A stretch of DNA of 61,186 nucleotides from Fimivicinus intestinavium (lineage in GTDB: Bacteria; Bacillota; Clostridia; Oscillospirales; Acutalibacteraceae), in assembly GCA_018715765.1 (NCBI GenBank), contig DVKY01000022.1:1-61186 (forward strand), given 5' to 3'. The translations under genes and the position numbers were made by a program. This document shows, piece by piece, positions 52,945 to 61,186 of the stretch (within the stretch, counting starts at the first letter, position 1; each line of letters starts with the position of its first letter). Under the pieces are notes generated by a model. It had not been told where the DNA came from. It did no database searches and was given only the letters and a program-made list of their open reading frames with translations.

Positions 52945-53921
52945 TTGCCAAGCGCCCCAAAGGCGCTCCGGTAAAGGATGGCCGAGGCCGCCACATTCCG
53001 CCACCAGCCGAAGTGGTGCGGCGTATAACGGTAGAGCTTCTCTGTTTCCATAATCAGCCCAAGGTAGCCCTCCGCAATGGCATAGCGGATTTTTTCCTCC
53101 TCCGTGGCAAGGATGGGCTGCTCCGCAACCGCGTTGTAGGCGGCAAGCGTTGCCTCTTTACCAGCGAGCGGCTTCATCATTTCCAGACAGACAAAATCCA
53201 AGATCCGGTCGCCCCAGAAGCTGCGCTCCGGGTCAATCCACGCATATTGGATGCCATCCCCTTCCGGGATACAGACGATATTCGGATCCCAGATATCGAA
53301 GCTGACCATGCAGCATTCCGCCTTTTCGAGCGTTGCCCGATAACGGTCGATCATACGCAGCAGCCGCTCCCCACGCCTGGAACGCCGGCTTTTTTTGCGG
53401 CAGTCCCCCAGCAGGGCCTCCACGCTGGCACGGATGGCGAGATACCAGCTCTCATAGAGTCCGCTCTGAACATACCCAAATTGATCCGATTTGATCTTGT
53501 GGAGCTGTGCCGTCATTTTAGCCACCTCAGCGGCCGCCCGCTGCTTTTCTGTTTTGGAGAAACCCATCTGATCCAGCGTTTTGCCCGGCAGTTTTTCCAT
53601 GATAAAATAATCGGTGGGGATCCGCTTTCTGCTGAAATCCGTCACATACACCTCTGGAACACGGATGGAGGTGTGCGCGCGCATCTGCTCATACCAGAAC
53701 ACCTCCGCCCGCATCATCCCTTTTTCGTAGGCAAGGATGGGCGCGTCATCCGTAGGCGCAATTTTCAGCGCATATTCCCTGCCGCCCGCCGTTACGGCGA
53801 ACACGGCGTTAAATTCGCCCGCGCCGAGCGGCGCAATGGATGCGACGGGCTCCAACCCGGCATCGTGAAAAAGCGCTCGAATGGTATCCTGACTGACCGC
53901 ATATTTTGTTTTGCTGACCAA
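52941..53921 (-). CDS. APH-fold phosphotransferase, altered catalytic motif
   Basis: 326 residues. APH fold: loop LGAGEFNAVF (32-41), ATP lysine K53 in YALKIAP, and a hinge FIMEKLPG. The catalytic loop reads VSFDIWDPNIV, so the usual HGD is S-F-D (207-209); Asp209 and Asn214 are kept, and the metal Asp230 lies in WIDPERS. It may still be a kinase. The gene precedes and overlaps a MATE exporter gene. An antibiotic-modifying role is not supported; the substrate could be the compound exported by the MATE protein, which is inference. Confidence 0.78.
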   Translation of the reverse strand: MVSKTKYAVSQDTIRALFHDAGLEPVASIAPLGAGEFNAVFAVTAGGREYALKIAPTDDAPILAYEKGMMRAEVFWYEQMRAHTSIRVPEVYVTDFSRKRIPTDYFIMEKLPGKTLDQMGFSKTEKQRAAAEVAKMTAQLHKIKSDQFGYVQSGLYESWYLAIRASVEALLGDCRKKSRRSRRGERLLRMIDRYRATLEKAECCMVSFDIWDPNIVCIPEGDGIQYAWIDPERSFWGDRILDFVCLEMMKPLAGKEATLAAYNAVAEQPILATEEEKIRYAIAEGYLGLIMETEKLYRYTPHHFGWWRNVAASAILYRSAFGALGK

Positions 53922-54336
53922 AGAAATGCCCCCTCTGACCGGTTTATGGCGGCGGCCGGCCTGCTCCGGCGCGCAAATGGCATGGCATTCACTCTGGATG
54001 TGGAAATCCTCTATCTGCGCCGGATTTTTCGGCTTTGACTGCCTCTCTTTGGCTTCATCATATCAGTTTGAGGGGAAAAGGATATCATTTTTTTGCCTAA
54101 AATTTCAAATTTTTGTTTTATTTTTAAAAAGTTTCTGTTAGGATCAGTATACAAGGGGAACACCGCCGCTCCGCGGGCTCAGGTGGGCGCTCGCTGCGTT
54201 CTCAGACAGGGCAGGCGACCGCGGCCTCCCTTGCCGGAAGGCAAGGAGGATCACGCAGCCAGAGGCGCGGCCACAGCGCTGGAAACCGATGGATACCCTT
54301 GCACACGGATGCTATCCTGAAAAAAGGGGGATAGAA
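53922..54336. other. 415-bp intergenic region without a recognised gene
   Basis: Between the divergent kinase and AraC genes. It contains an A/T-rich stretch (54090-54150) with possible but poor promoters. I see no RNA, repeat or gene that I can support. Confidence 0.5.
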
Positions 54337-55074
54337 ATGCAAACAGATCCGTTCCACATTGAGGTTCTGCCAAAGGCGGCCTCCGAGCAGCGGGAGTCAG
54401 GCGCCGCACACACTTCCTATCAGGAGGAAGCAGCCTTTTATGCGCTGATTGAGCAGGGGGATACGCAGCGGCTTGCTCAGACGCTGAAGCATTATTTTTC
54501 CGCCGCCGTAACCGTCGGCCACCTTTCCGACAACCCCACACGGCAGATGCAGTATTGGGCCGTCTGCTGCATTACGCTTGGCATCCGTGCTGCCATTCGG
54601 GGCGGATTGGAGGAAATGGTTGCGTTCCATTTATCTGATCAATACATTATGCAGGTCGACCAGCTGCATTCCTCCGGCGAGATCATGCGCTATCTCGAGC
54701 AAATCGTCCTGGAGCTGACGGAGCTGGTGCGCAAAAAAGCGCATCGGGATTGCCCCGCCTCCATTCGCAAGTGCCTGCGCTATATTGACGCGCATCTTCA
54801 TGAGCCCGTGCGCCTCGCCGGGCTTTCCGCACTGACGGGGCTGAGCCCCGCCTATCTTTCCAGGCTGTTTCATCAATACATCGGCAAAACAACCAGCGCT
54901 TATATCATGGAGCAAAAGCTGGCAGCCGCACAGAAGCTGCTTGAGGAGGGGCGCGGGCAGAAGGAGATTGCCTATATGCTCGGCTTTTGCTCCCAGACCT
55001 ATTTTATCACGTGCTTTAAAGAGGCTTATGGGATAACGCCGCATCGGTATGCTGCTGCCTGCCGGAAGAAATGA
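54337..55074 (+). CDS. AraC-family transcriptional regulator
   Basis: 245 residues from the ATG at 54337 (AAAAAGGGGG site). Two HTHs in the C-terminal third: SIRKCLRYIDAHLHEPVRLAGLSALTGLSPAYLSRLFHQYIG and QKEIAYMLGFCSQTYFITCFKEAYGITPHRY (split here: LSPAYLSRLFHQYIGKTTS and AYMLGFCSQTYFITCFK). The N-terminal domain has a helical DAF-like layout without a cupin motif. It is adjacent to, and convergent with, the ABC exporter genes; the target is not clear. Confidence 0.9.
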   Translation: MQTDPFHIEVLPKAASEQRESGAAHTSYQEEAAFYALIEQGDTQRLAQTLKHYFSAAVTVGHLSDNPTRQMQYWAVCCITLGIRAAIRGGLEEMVAFHLSDQYIMQVDQLHSSGEIMRYLEQIVLELTELVRKKAHRDCPASIRKCLRYIDAHLHEPVRLAGLSALTGLSPAYLSRLFHQYIGKTTSAYIMEQKLAAAQKLLEEGRGQKEIAYMLGFCSQTYFITCFKEAYGITPHRYAAACRKK

Positions 55075-55122
55075 GATCGCGTTCTCGTGCCCCGGAGAGC
55101 GCCCCTAAGGAGGCCTCCCAAA

Positions 55123-57693
55123 TTAATCGAAGTGCGTAATCAGCTCTACAATATTCTGCTTATACACAGAGGAAATACTAAGCACGCCAATCGGAATGCA
55201 GCAAATCCACAAAAGGGCTAAAGCGGCGGCAGAAAGGCCCCAGGGGAAGAATTGCGCTACGCTCACCCCTGTGTCAAAATAAAGGCCATAGCAGATGACG
55301 AGGGAGAGAATCATCCCAATCACCCATGCAATGAGCAGGATCGCCATCAGTTCAAAAATTTGAAAACGGATGGCCTCACCTTTTTCAATGCCGGCTGCAC
55401 GCAGCGCGCCCCAGATCTTTGTTTGGCGGCTGACCTTGAAAAACGCCATATTGACCATTTGGATCAGGCCAAGCAGCGTGATGAAAACAACGGCCAGGGC
55501 GCACACCCACGTAATACCCGTCATTTGCCTCTGATTCGCTTCGGAATTCTGAGGCTGGGAGTAGATCGTGCAGTTGGGATACAGCGCGCTTAACTCCTCC
55601 AGCAGGAATTCTGTCCGCTCATAAAGCTCAGGGTCTTCCAATTCTATATATAAGTAATTCGTTTTGACGGGGAGCTGATGCGCCGCAAACGCATCCTCAT
55701 GCCACAAAAAATTCAGCCCGTTTTGCCCCCATATTTCAGAAAGAGCATCCCGGCCGTCCTTCAAAGTTAAGATGGCGCCGATCTCAACGGAAAAATCGAT
55801 CCGTTCCGCGCTTAAATCCGCTGCATCGCCCGGGTGCTTGCGAATCACCTGCGTAAAGTGAAGCTGCTCGCCAACCCGGAATGGCTGCGGGTCGCTCCCG
55901 TTGGAGAGCAGGAGGATTTGCTCCCCTGCCTGCAAGGCCTCCAGGTTGATTTCGCCGGCTTCCAGATAGGGCTGCAGCGCCTGGATGGAGGCGCTGTCCA
56001 AGCCATTGATATATTCGGGGTATAACAAGCCCTGCATGGTGTATTGATAGGCCGCCAGCTCCCGCCGGAGGTTCTCCGGCTCAAAAGAGCCCTGCTCCTG
56101 CAGGCTGGCGGTGCGCATCTCCTTATACATCGGGTTGCTCGGGACGTTGTTTTCGAGCAGAAGCTTTACGGGGAAAGAGGAAAACTTCCATGTGCTTCTT
56201 GCCTCCGGATTGTTTTCAAAACGCTGCAGATCCCTGCTGTCGAACCCATAGAACGGATTTGCCTGAATTTGTGCAAGGGTATAGTAATTGCCATCCACAA
56301 GGGAGACGGAATAGTCAACCGCTGTCATGCGCATCGTATCCTGCAAAACCCGTGTGAGTGTAACGCCGGAAAGCAGCGCAATAAAGCAGAGGGAAAAAGC
56401 CAAAATCATATTTGCCGTATCAGCGCTGTGATACAGGGCGGATTTAAGCCCCCAGGAGAGCAGCGGGCATTTTGCAAAAATAGGGAGCTTGCTGCCCGTT
56501 TGCTGGCGCTGCTTGCCGGCATCCTCCAGAGGCAGCTTTTGCATCTCCTGCCGGACGGCAGCCAGGCTCCACAGGTAAAAAAGAAGGGCGGCTGCGGCCA
56601 GCGCTGCAAGAATGACCGCCCAGTGGGTTTGAAACGGTTGTTCAAATTGCAGGGCGGCGGCAATCCGCCCAAACAACAGCCGGCTGGCGAGGAGCCCGGC
56701 AAGCATGCCGGCCGGCAAGGCGATGAGCAGGCAAAGGCTATCCTGCAAAAAATAATGCAGCAAAAAATACCGGTTATCCGCGCCAATGCACTTGAGCTGG
56801 CTGATGGTCTCTTTGCGGGAGCTGCCCGCCGCCTTTACGCTTGTATACAAGCCGAGCAGGCAGCTCAGCAGCAGAAAAACAAGCAGGGCGAAAAAGATTA
56901 GGTTGACCGTGCCGTCGGTTGAGAGCAGCACAAAAAGAGGATTCCCGGCATAAAGCGCCTCATTCAGCAGAAGGTTCTGCGCGTCATCATGGAGCAGCTG
57001 ATCGATTGCAACCTCCGGGGCCGCAGTGAGATAGAGCTGCTTTACCGCAATCCCATTTTTGCAGATTGGATGCTCCGGGGTAACGAATGCATTGGGCAGG
57101 GCAAATTCGGCGCTCACACCCTCTGAGGAAACGTTGCCCTGCAGTTCAGAATAATTTTTCACAACTCCTACGATAGTAAAGGTATAACTGCCCCCCGCCT
57201 GCGCGGAGAGGGGGTTCAGCTCCTCTGCGTCGAGCGTGATGCGGGAGCCGACCGGGTCTGTAATGCCAAGGCGTGTAATAGTTGCCTTTTCCAGCGCAAT
57301 TTCATCGACCGATTCCGGCATACGGCCGGCAATCGTCCGCAGGCTGGCCTGCCCGGCAGCGTTTTGATCCAGATAACCGAAAAATATCTTATTTTGCAAA
57401 ACAGAATTTGGAATATCGCTGACGGCATATACCGATGCTACCCCGGCCGTTTGGATATCAGGGCTGGCCTGAAGGCTGGATATTGCCTCCTCCGAGGCGT
57501 TGAGCAGAATGGCATGCTGTGTGCCGTAAAGGTCCTTCTTTTGGGCAATATTCAGCTGCAAAAAATTGCTGATCAGAAGCCCGCCCCCGATAAACCCGGC
57601 CACACAGATGGCCACGCCGAGAATGCCAAAAAGGGCGTCTCTTTTTTTGCGGAAATAGGTTTTCAGGATATAACGATACACTCGTTTCTTCAT
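55123..57693 (-). CDS. ABC transporter permease, FtsX/MacB type
   Basis: 856 residues, overlapping the ATPase gene by 4 bp. Two FtsX-like repeats: membrane segments at about 20-40, 265-290, 315-345 and 355-380, then about 425-450, and three near the C-terminus (about 735-850). Between them is a large extracytoplasmic part (450-730). Such permeases export or translocate peptides and lipids, or in Firmicutes serve in antimicrobial-peptide resistance or sensing. Starts MKKRVYRYILKTYFRKKRDALF, a basic amphipathic start. Substrate unknown. Confidence 0.88.
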   Translation of the reverse strand: MKKRVYRYILKTYFRKKRDALFGILGVAICVAGFIGGGLLISNFLQLNIAQKKDLYGTQHAILLNASEEAISSLQASPDIQTAGVASVYAVSDIPNSVLQNKIFFGYLDQNAAGQASLRTIAGRMPESVDEIALEKATITRLGITDPVGSRITLDAEELNPLSAQAGGSYTFTIVGVVKNYSELQGNVSSEGVSAEFALPNAFVTPEHPICKNGIAVKQLYLTAAPEVAIDQLLHDDAQNLLLNEALYAGNPLFVLLSTDGTVNLIFFALLVFLLLSCLLGLYTSVKAAGSSRKETISQLKCIGADNRYFLLHYFLQDSLCLLIALPAGMLAGLLASRLLFGRIAAALQFEQPFQTHWAVILAALAAAALLFYLWSLAAVRQEMQKLPLEDAGKQRQQTGSKLPIFAKCPLLSWGLKSALYHSADTANMILAFSLCFIALLSGVTLTRVLQDTMRMTAVDYSVSLVDGNYYTLAQIQANPFYGFDSRDLQRFENNPEARSTWKFSSFPVKLLLENNVPSNPMYKEMRTASLQEQGSFEPENLRRELAAYQYTMQGLLYPEYINGLDSASIQALQPYLEAGEINLEALQAGEQILLLSNGSDPQPFRVGEQLHFTQVIRKHPGDAADLSAERIDFSVEIGAILTLKDGRDALSEIWGQNGLNFLWHEDAFAAHQLPVKTNYLYIELEDPELYERTEFLLEELSALYPNCTIYSQPQNSEANQRQMTGITWVCALAVVFITLLGLIQMVNMAFFKVSRQTKIWGALRAAGIEKGEAIRFQIFELMAILLIAWVIGMILSLVICYGLYFDTGVSVAQFFPWGLSAAALALLWICCIPIGVLSISSVYKQNIVELITHFD

Positions 57694-58370
57694 GGTGCGT
57701 CTCCCAGTTGAGCGGCGCCGTCCCGCATCGTAATGATGCGGCCGGCTGCGGCAGCAATCTCTTTATCATGCGTAACCATAACCAGCGTTTTGCAAAATTC
57801 CTGCTGTAGCCCTTTCAGCGTAGAGAGCACGGTGGCGGTTGTTTCCTCGTCCAGATTGCCGGTCGGTTCATCTAAAAGCAAAATTTCCGGCTGGTTAATC
57901 AACGCTCTGGCAATGGCGACACGCTGCTGCTCGCCTCCGGAAAGCTGGTTTGGGAAATGGGCCTGGCGGTTCTCCAGCTGCAGGGAGGCAATCAGCTTTT
58001 CATAATAAGCGCCGTCAAGCCGCCGGCGGTCCAAAATAGCGGGGAATTGGATGTTCTCCTTTACCGTCAGCTCCGGGATCAGGTTAAAAAACTGAAAAAC
58101 AAAGCCGATGTGCTTCCTGCGGAAGATATTTCGTTTTTCTTCCTTCATCGCGCTGATTTCAGTCCCTAACAGAAAAACCTGGCCCGATGTTGGACGGTCG
58201 AGCCCTCCCAGCAGATGGAGCAGCGTTGATTTCCCGGAGCCGCTCTTGCCAACGATCGCTGTGAACGTATTCGGCTCGATGGTGATTTCAAAATCCCGAA
58301 GGGCATGCACAACCGTTTCGCCCAAGTGATACTCCTTGTTTAAATGGATGGCCTGAATCGCAGCGTCCAT
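57690..58370 (-). CDS. ABC transporter ATP-binding protein, MacB/LolD type
   Basis: 226 residues. Walker A GKSGSGKSTLLH, signature LSGGEQQRVAIARAL, Walker B LLLDEPTGNLD followed by the LolD/MacB-type ETTATVL. Drives the 856-residue permease, whose gene overlaps its stop (ATGA). The VanZ-like gene ends 30 bp upstream, so the three are probably one transcript. Confidence 0.94.
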   Translation of the reverse strand: MDAAIQAIHLNKEYHLGETVVHALRDFEITIEPNTFTAIVGKSGSGKSTLLHLLGGLDRPTSGQVFLLGTEISAMKEEKRNIFRRKHIGFVFQFFNLIPELTVKENIQFPAILDRRRLDGAYYEKLIASLQLENRQAHFPNQLSGGEQQRVAIARALINQPEILLLDEPTGNLDEETTATVLSTLKGLQQEFCKTLVMVTHDKEIAAAAGRIITMRDGAAQLGDAP

Positions 58371-58400
58371 ATTCTTTCTTCCTCTCTTTGGATAAAAAGG

Positions 58401-58985
58401 CTACGCCTCTTTGCAGAGGGAACGCAGCTTTGTCTTTCGCTCCAGGATAGCATAAAGCAGATAACCCACACCCAATGCGGCTGGCTGAAGCAAAAAAATG
58501 GAGGTATCCATCAGTTTATAGCTGCTCCCAATTTGCGCCATGAGGATGCAGCCCACTTCCGTGGGGAGCAGGAAAAGCTCCGCCGTTAGCAGCGTGGAAA
58601 GCAGCCTCGGCTTTTTGGAAAGCACAGGGAGGGCGAAACCCAGAAATGCCGCGATTACAACAAGCGCTAAATAACGCTGCCAAACGAGCCCGTCGGCGAC
58701 AGGCGCGCCTGAACGCACAGCGGAGAGTGTGGAAAAGGGAGCGAAAAAGAGCTCGTTTTGAAACCCCGTTTCTCCAATCATGAGTGGGAAAAGGCACAGC
58801 TTGAGGGCCGCAACAATGCCGGCATAGGCAAAAAAGAAAACAATCATCTGAAACAGCTTGTACCTTTTTTTGATCAGCTGCATAAAAAACAGCAGGATAT
58901 AAAAAACAACTGCAAAATAATAAAGCGTCTCGTTTGGAATGATCAAGCGAAAAACCTCCTGAAGCCGTTGCAGCGCGATGGCCAA
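58401..58985 (-). CDS. VanZ-like membrane protein
   Basis: 194 residues, five or so hydrophobic segments. The order FAPFSTL, RYLALVVIAAFLGFALPVLSKK, LLTAELFLLPTEVGCIL, LMDTSIFLLQPAALGVGYLLYAIL follows the VanZ family pattern (PF04892), without all conserved residues. VanZ proteins give low-level tolerance to lipoglycopeptides in some bacteria; the mechanism is unclear. Encoded before an ABC exporter, consistent with a cell-envelope defence role, which is inference. Confidence 0.6.
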   Translation of the reverse strand: MAIALQRLQEVFRLIIPNETLYYFAVVFYILLFFMQLIKKRYKLFQMIVFFFAYAGIVAALKLCLFPLMIGETGFQNELFFAPFSTLSAVRSGAPVADGLVWQRYLALVVIAAFLGFALPVLSKKPRLLSTLLTAELFLLPTEVGCILMAQIGSSYKLMDTSIFLLQPAALGVGYLLYAILERKTKLRSLCKEA

Positions 58986-59148
58986 ATCAACGTTGATGGT
59001 TTAAAAGCGCATAGCAGGGGCAGAAAAATAGAAACAGCTTGTTTGATTCTCATATGTGTATCGCCGGTTTGATCCAATATGTTCTATTTATGGGAATTAA
59101 ATTCTTATTTAGGGAATAGGAGATTTACCATATATATTTTTTAACGTT

Positions 59149-59177
59149 ATATTATCACGTTTATTTGTACACGTCAA
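59149..59177 (-). promoter_or_regulatory. Sigma-A-type promoter of the VanZ-like/ABC operon
   Basis: Minus strand: TTGACG (59172-59177), 17-bp spacer, TAATAT (59149-59154). The leader is about 160 nt and A/T-rich. Confidence 0.65.
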
Positions 59178-59202
59178 ATTCTCTTTTTAAAATGAAGCAG
59201 GC

Positions 59203-59231
59203 TTGGATATTGCCTTTATTTATGATAAAAT
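59203..59231 (+). promoter_or_regulatory. Sigma-A-type promoter of the HTH-membrane protein
   Basis: TTGGAT (59203-59208), 17-bp spacer, TAAAAT (59226-59231), about 40 bp before the ATG at 59276. Confidence 0.65.
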
Positions 59232-59275
59232 ACGGATACGGTATAGAACGCTTTTCGTCTAGGGCGGTGTGAAAA

Positions 59276-59893
59276 ATGAGCAGTCGAAATAAAATCGGCG
59301 TATTTATCGCGCAGGCGCGGGAAAGGCAGGGCCTCACCCGGGAGAGCCTGGCCCATACGCTGCATGTGAGCGAAGAGGAAATCGCCGCCTGGGAGGAGGG
59401 GGCCGCTTACCCGGCGATGGCGCAGGCGCCTGCACTGGCGCGGGAGCTCTCCGTTTCCCTGGACGAGCTGTTTAACGCCCGGTTCCATACGATATCGGAG
59501 GAATATCAGGCGCCGGAGGAGCGTTTCCTGCCGCAGCCGGACGCGGCTGTGGAGGAAGCCGCGGTGACTGAAGCCCCCAGCCCTGCTGGAGAAGAGGCGC
59601 AAAAGGCTGCCGCGCCGGCAAAAGAGGCGCAGCGGCTGCCGCGTTGGATGAGGCGCCTGTTCTTTCTTTGCTTGGCGGTAGAGTGCGCTGCGGGGATTCC
59701 GGCGGCGATTCTTTCTGCACCGGCGGCTGTAGCTGGGCTGGCCTGCGCCGCTTTGGGCGCGGTCGTTGTAGTAACGGTTGCCGCCTATTGCCTGCGCGCC
59801 CGGCAGCCCCTGCTGCGTTGGCGTGCATCTCTGCTGCCGATCCCCTGCACAGTGCTGTTCGGCATATTTTTGTGTATCCGTTGGCTATTTTAA
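59276..59893 (+). CDS. XRE-type HTH protein with membrane segments
   Basis: 205 residues. N-terminal HTH (about 8-60: FIAQARERQGLTRESLAHTL, VSEEEIAAWEEGAAYP), a Pro/Ala/Glu-rich linker (75-122) and two or three hydrophobic segments at the end (about 128-150, 152-172, 185-203). Such membrane-anchored HTH proteins are common in Firmicutes; they may sense membrane state or tether DNA. It is divergent from the VanZ-like/ABC operon and could regulate it. Confidence 0.82.
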   Translation: MSSRNKIGVFIAQARERQGLTRESLAHTLHVSEEEIAAWEEGAAYPAMAQAPALARELSVSLDELFNARFHTISEEYQAPEERFLPQPDAAVEEAAVTEAPSPAGEEAQKAAAPAKEAQRLPRWMRRLFFLCLAVECAAGIPAAILSAPAAVAGLACAALGAVVVVTVAAYCLRARQPLLRWRASLLPIPCTVLFGIFLCIRWLF

Positions 59894-60007
59894 GACGATC
59901 TTGCATCGCTCTACATAAAAAATAAGCGCTTGCTCTTTAATAAAAAAGAAAAATCTGTTAAACTGAGTATAAATTTATTTCAATTACTGCAAAAGGAGAA
60001 GAGAACG

Positions 60008-60931
60008 ATGCAAAAAAATGTTGGTTCGCAGCCAGCCGCTCTGCTTGACAACCGCAAGCTGTGTATGGGGGTGCTGCTGATGGCCCTGCTCTACAATGTG
60101 ATCTTCGGCTGTGTGCGCAATCCGTTGGGAGAGGACAACACCATTTCGTGGATCGGCTATGACCATCCCTTTGGCTTCCTGGTGTGGGGCGGGCTGACAG
60201 CCGCCGCCTTCTTTTTGAATATCGCCTACCTTTATCGCCGCTATCACTACCGCGGGAAGATTGGCATGGTAGCCCTTTACACTGCGCCGATGATGGCCAT
60301 GACGGTGATCTTCATCAATGACTGGGGCTGGGAGCATGTGCTTCATTGGATCGGCGCGATTGGTTTTATTGCCCTAAACGGCGCGGCGCTGCTGCTCTTC
60401 TTCCTGCACAATTTTAAAAAGCATATCAGCTACCGGCTCACTGCCTTTGGCGTGGCGGGGATGCTGCTGGCGATGCTCATTATCCTCCTTACGGTCGGCA
60501 AAAGCGGCCTGCTGGAGCTGATTCCCATGTGGATTGCAATGGCGCTGCTCTTCCTTGTGAATTTCACAAACCTCTACCCGGTGCTGGAAGAGGAAGCTCC
60601 TGCGCCTCAAAAGCCGAAAGACCGTCGCCGCGCGGAGAAACTGGCCTGGTGGCTGGGTATGACCGGCGCGCACGAATTCTATCAAAACCGCTGGCCGCAG
60701 GCGGTAGGCCATTTGCTGATGACCTACGTTGGTTTCCTGCTCTGTTTGGACCGGTTTATCGGCATGGGGAATATCAACAACATCCAGGGAGAATCCGCTT
60801 GGATTTACCTGGCGGTAGGGCTTTCCGTTTTGCTGGGGTCGCTTGCCTGGGCGTGGTGCGATGCGGCGGAGCTTCGCCATGCGGAGGAAAAAACGGCGCC
60901 TCAAAAGAAAATGGCGGCAGCCGTGAAATAA
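60008..60931 (+). CDS. Polytopic membrane protein with C-terminal TM2-like domain
   Basis: 307 residues from the ATG at 60008 (AAAAGGAGAAG site). Six or so hydrophobic segments in residues 15-195, then a basic linker (PKDRRRAEK) and a TM2-like hairpin: LAWWLGMTGAHEFYQNRWPQA followed by two spans; the G-x-HEFY motif is the TM2 type. Function unknown. Confidence 0.7.
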   Translation: MQKNVGSQPAALLDNRKLCMGVLLMALLYNVIFGCVRNPLGEDNTISWIGYDHPFGFLVWGGLTAAAFFLNIAYLYRRYHYRGKIGMVALYTAPMMAMTVIFINDWGWEHVLHWIGAIGFIALNGAALLLFFLHNFKKHISYRLTAFGVAGMLLAMLIILLTVGKSGLLELIPMWIAMALLFLVNFTNLYPVLEEEAPAPQKPKDRRRAEKLAWWLGMTGAHEFYQNRWPQAVGHLLMTYVGFLLCLDRFIGMGNINNIQGESAWIYLAVGLSVLLGSLAWAWCDAAELRHAEEKTAPQKKMAAAVK

Positions 60932-60955
60932 ACAAACGGTTCGGGAAATAGAGTG

Positions 60956-60990
60956 GGGCGCGTTGCAGAATGAATATCTGCAACGCGCCC
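60956..60990. terminator. Terminator-like hairpin with core shared with 27801, abutting repeat copy B
   Basis: Perfect 14-bp stem (60956-60969 with 60977-60990), 7-nt loop, no T-tract. The inner arms GTTGCAGA/TCTGCAAC are identical to those at 27801-27838. Copy B of the repeat starts at 60991. Confidence 0.75.
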
Positions 60991-61186
60991 AGTCGCGTAC
61001 AGCGAAACCGGGCACGCATTCAAAAATCAAAGAAAACCTCTCGGCCGCTCAGGCCGCGGGGCCCCTCCTTTTCCGTTCGGCCGGAAAAGGAGGCAAAAGG
61101 GGCCGCTCTATACGGCCAGCGGCGGCACTGGTATGTAAATATACCTCTTTGATGTGTTCGGCAAACCACCCAAAAAACTCAGCCAC
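60991..61186 (+). repeat. Dispersed multi-hairpin repeat, copy B (cut by window end)
   Basis: The 33-nt module at 60992-61024 matches 35708-35740 inverted (30 of 33). The 75-nt module at 61112-61186 aligns without gaps to 35815-35889 (about 61 of 75). Between them lies a perfect 12-bp hairpin (61064-61075 with 61082-61093). No open frame across the copy is supported. The element continues beyond the window. Confidence 0.7.

Overview
The window looks like chromosomal DNA of a moderately GC-rich, spore-forming Clostridia member, probably near the Oscillospiraceae/Ruminococcaceae. Grounds for this are a SpoIIQ-like M23 protein, formate-tetrahydrofolate ligase, pyruvate phosphate dikinase, many lipobox lipoproteins, sigma-A-type promoters with AGGAGG ribosome sites, and the gene content overall. 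This is inference from gene families, not a database match. I see no rRNA, tRNA, CRISPR array, phage or intact insertion sequence.

Layout. 1-8600 (minus): an almost complete arginine operon in the order argG, argH, argC, argJ, argB, argD, argF (argF cut by the window start). A small membrane protein sits between argC and argJ and an APH-type kinase between argD and argF. 8945-11290: a flavin-reductase-like protein, a KdpD/USP-like protein and a DUF3048 lipoprotein. 11602-17951 (plus): a five-gene carbohydrate operon with a BadF/GlcNAc-type kinase, a GH4 phospho-glycosidase, a beta-propeller plus alpha-barrel protein, a DapA/NanA-type lyase and a ChbG-type deacetylase. It resembles a chitobiose (chb) pathway with a kinase in place of the PTS. 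18093-21378: a LysR regulator, a small helical protein, DUF3737 and a lipoprotein with two tandem cyclophilin-like domains. 21547-27783: an XRE regulator, SGNH hydrolase, M20 dipeptidase, orphan peptide-binding lipoprotein and ferredoxin-type aldo/keto reductase. 27865-32616 (minus): a complete livKHMGF branched-chain amino-acid importer with two strong hairpins between livK and livH.

32944-35450: a SpoIIQ-like protein and fhs, divergent. 36305-39540: a murL-murD2 pair (alternative route to D-Glu in peptidoglycan precursors) with an unknown third gene. This operon is bracketed by two hairpin-rich, non-coding dispersed repeats. 39962-46544: a lipoprotein, then a divergent locus with a tandem class II aldolase whose second half has lost its metal ligands, a GSA-aminomutase-like aminotransferase, a TetR regulator and an FGGY kinase. 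46611-51447: an EEP-family hydrolase, a carbon-nitrogen hydrolase and ppdK. 51571-60931: an APH-like kinase/MATE pair, an AraC regulator, a VanZ-like protein with a MacB-type ABC exporter, and two membrane proteins. 60991-61186: a third copy of the dispersed repeat, cut by the window end.

The least explained material is the dispersed repeat family (35594-35990, 39541-39894, 60991-61186). All copies abut terminator-like hairpins and share modules of 33 and 75 nt, with different stem sequences in comparable places. Next are the murL-murD2-associated gene of unknown function, the PTS-less chb-like cluster with its propeller/barrel protein, and the half-degenerate tandem aldolase.
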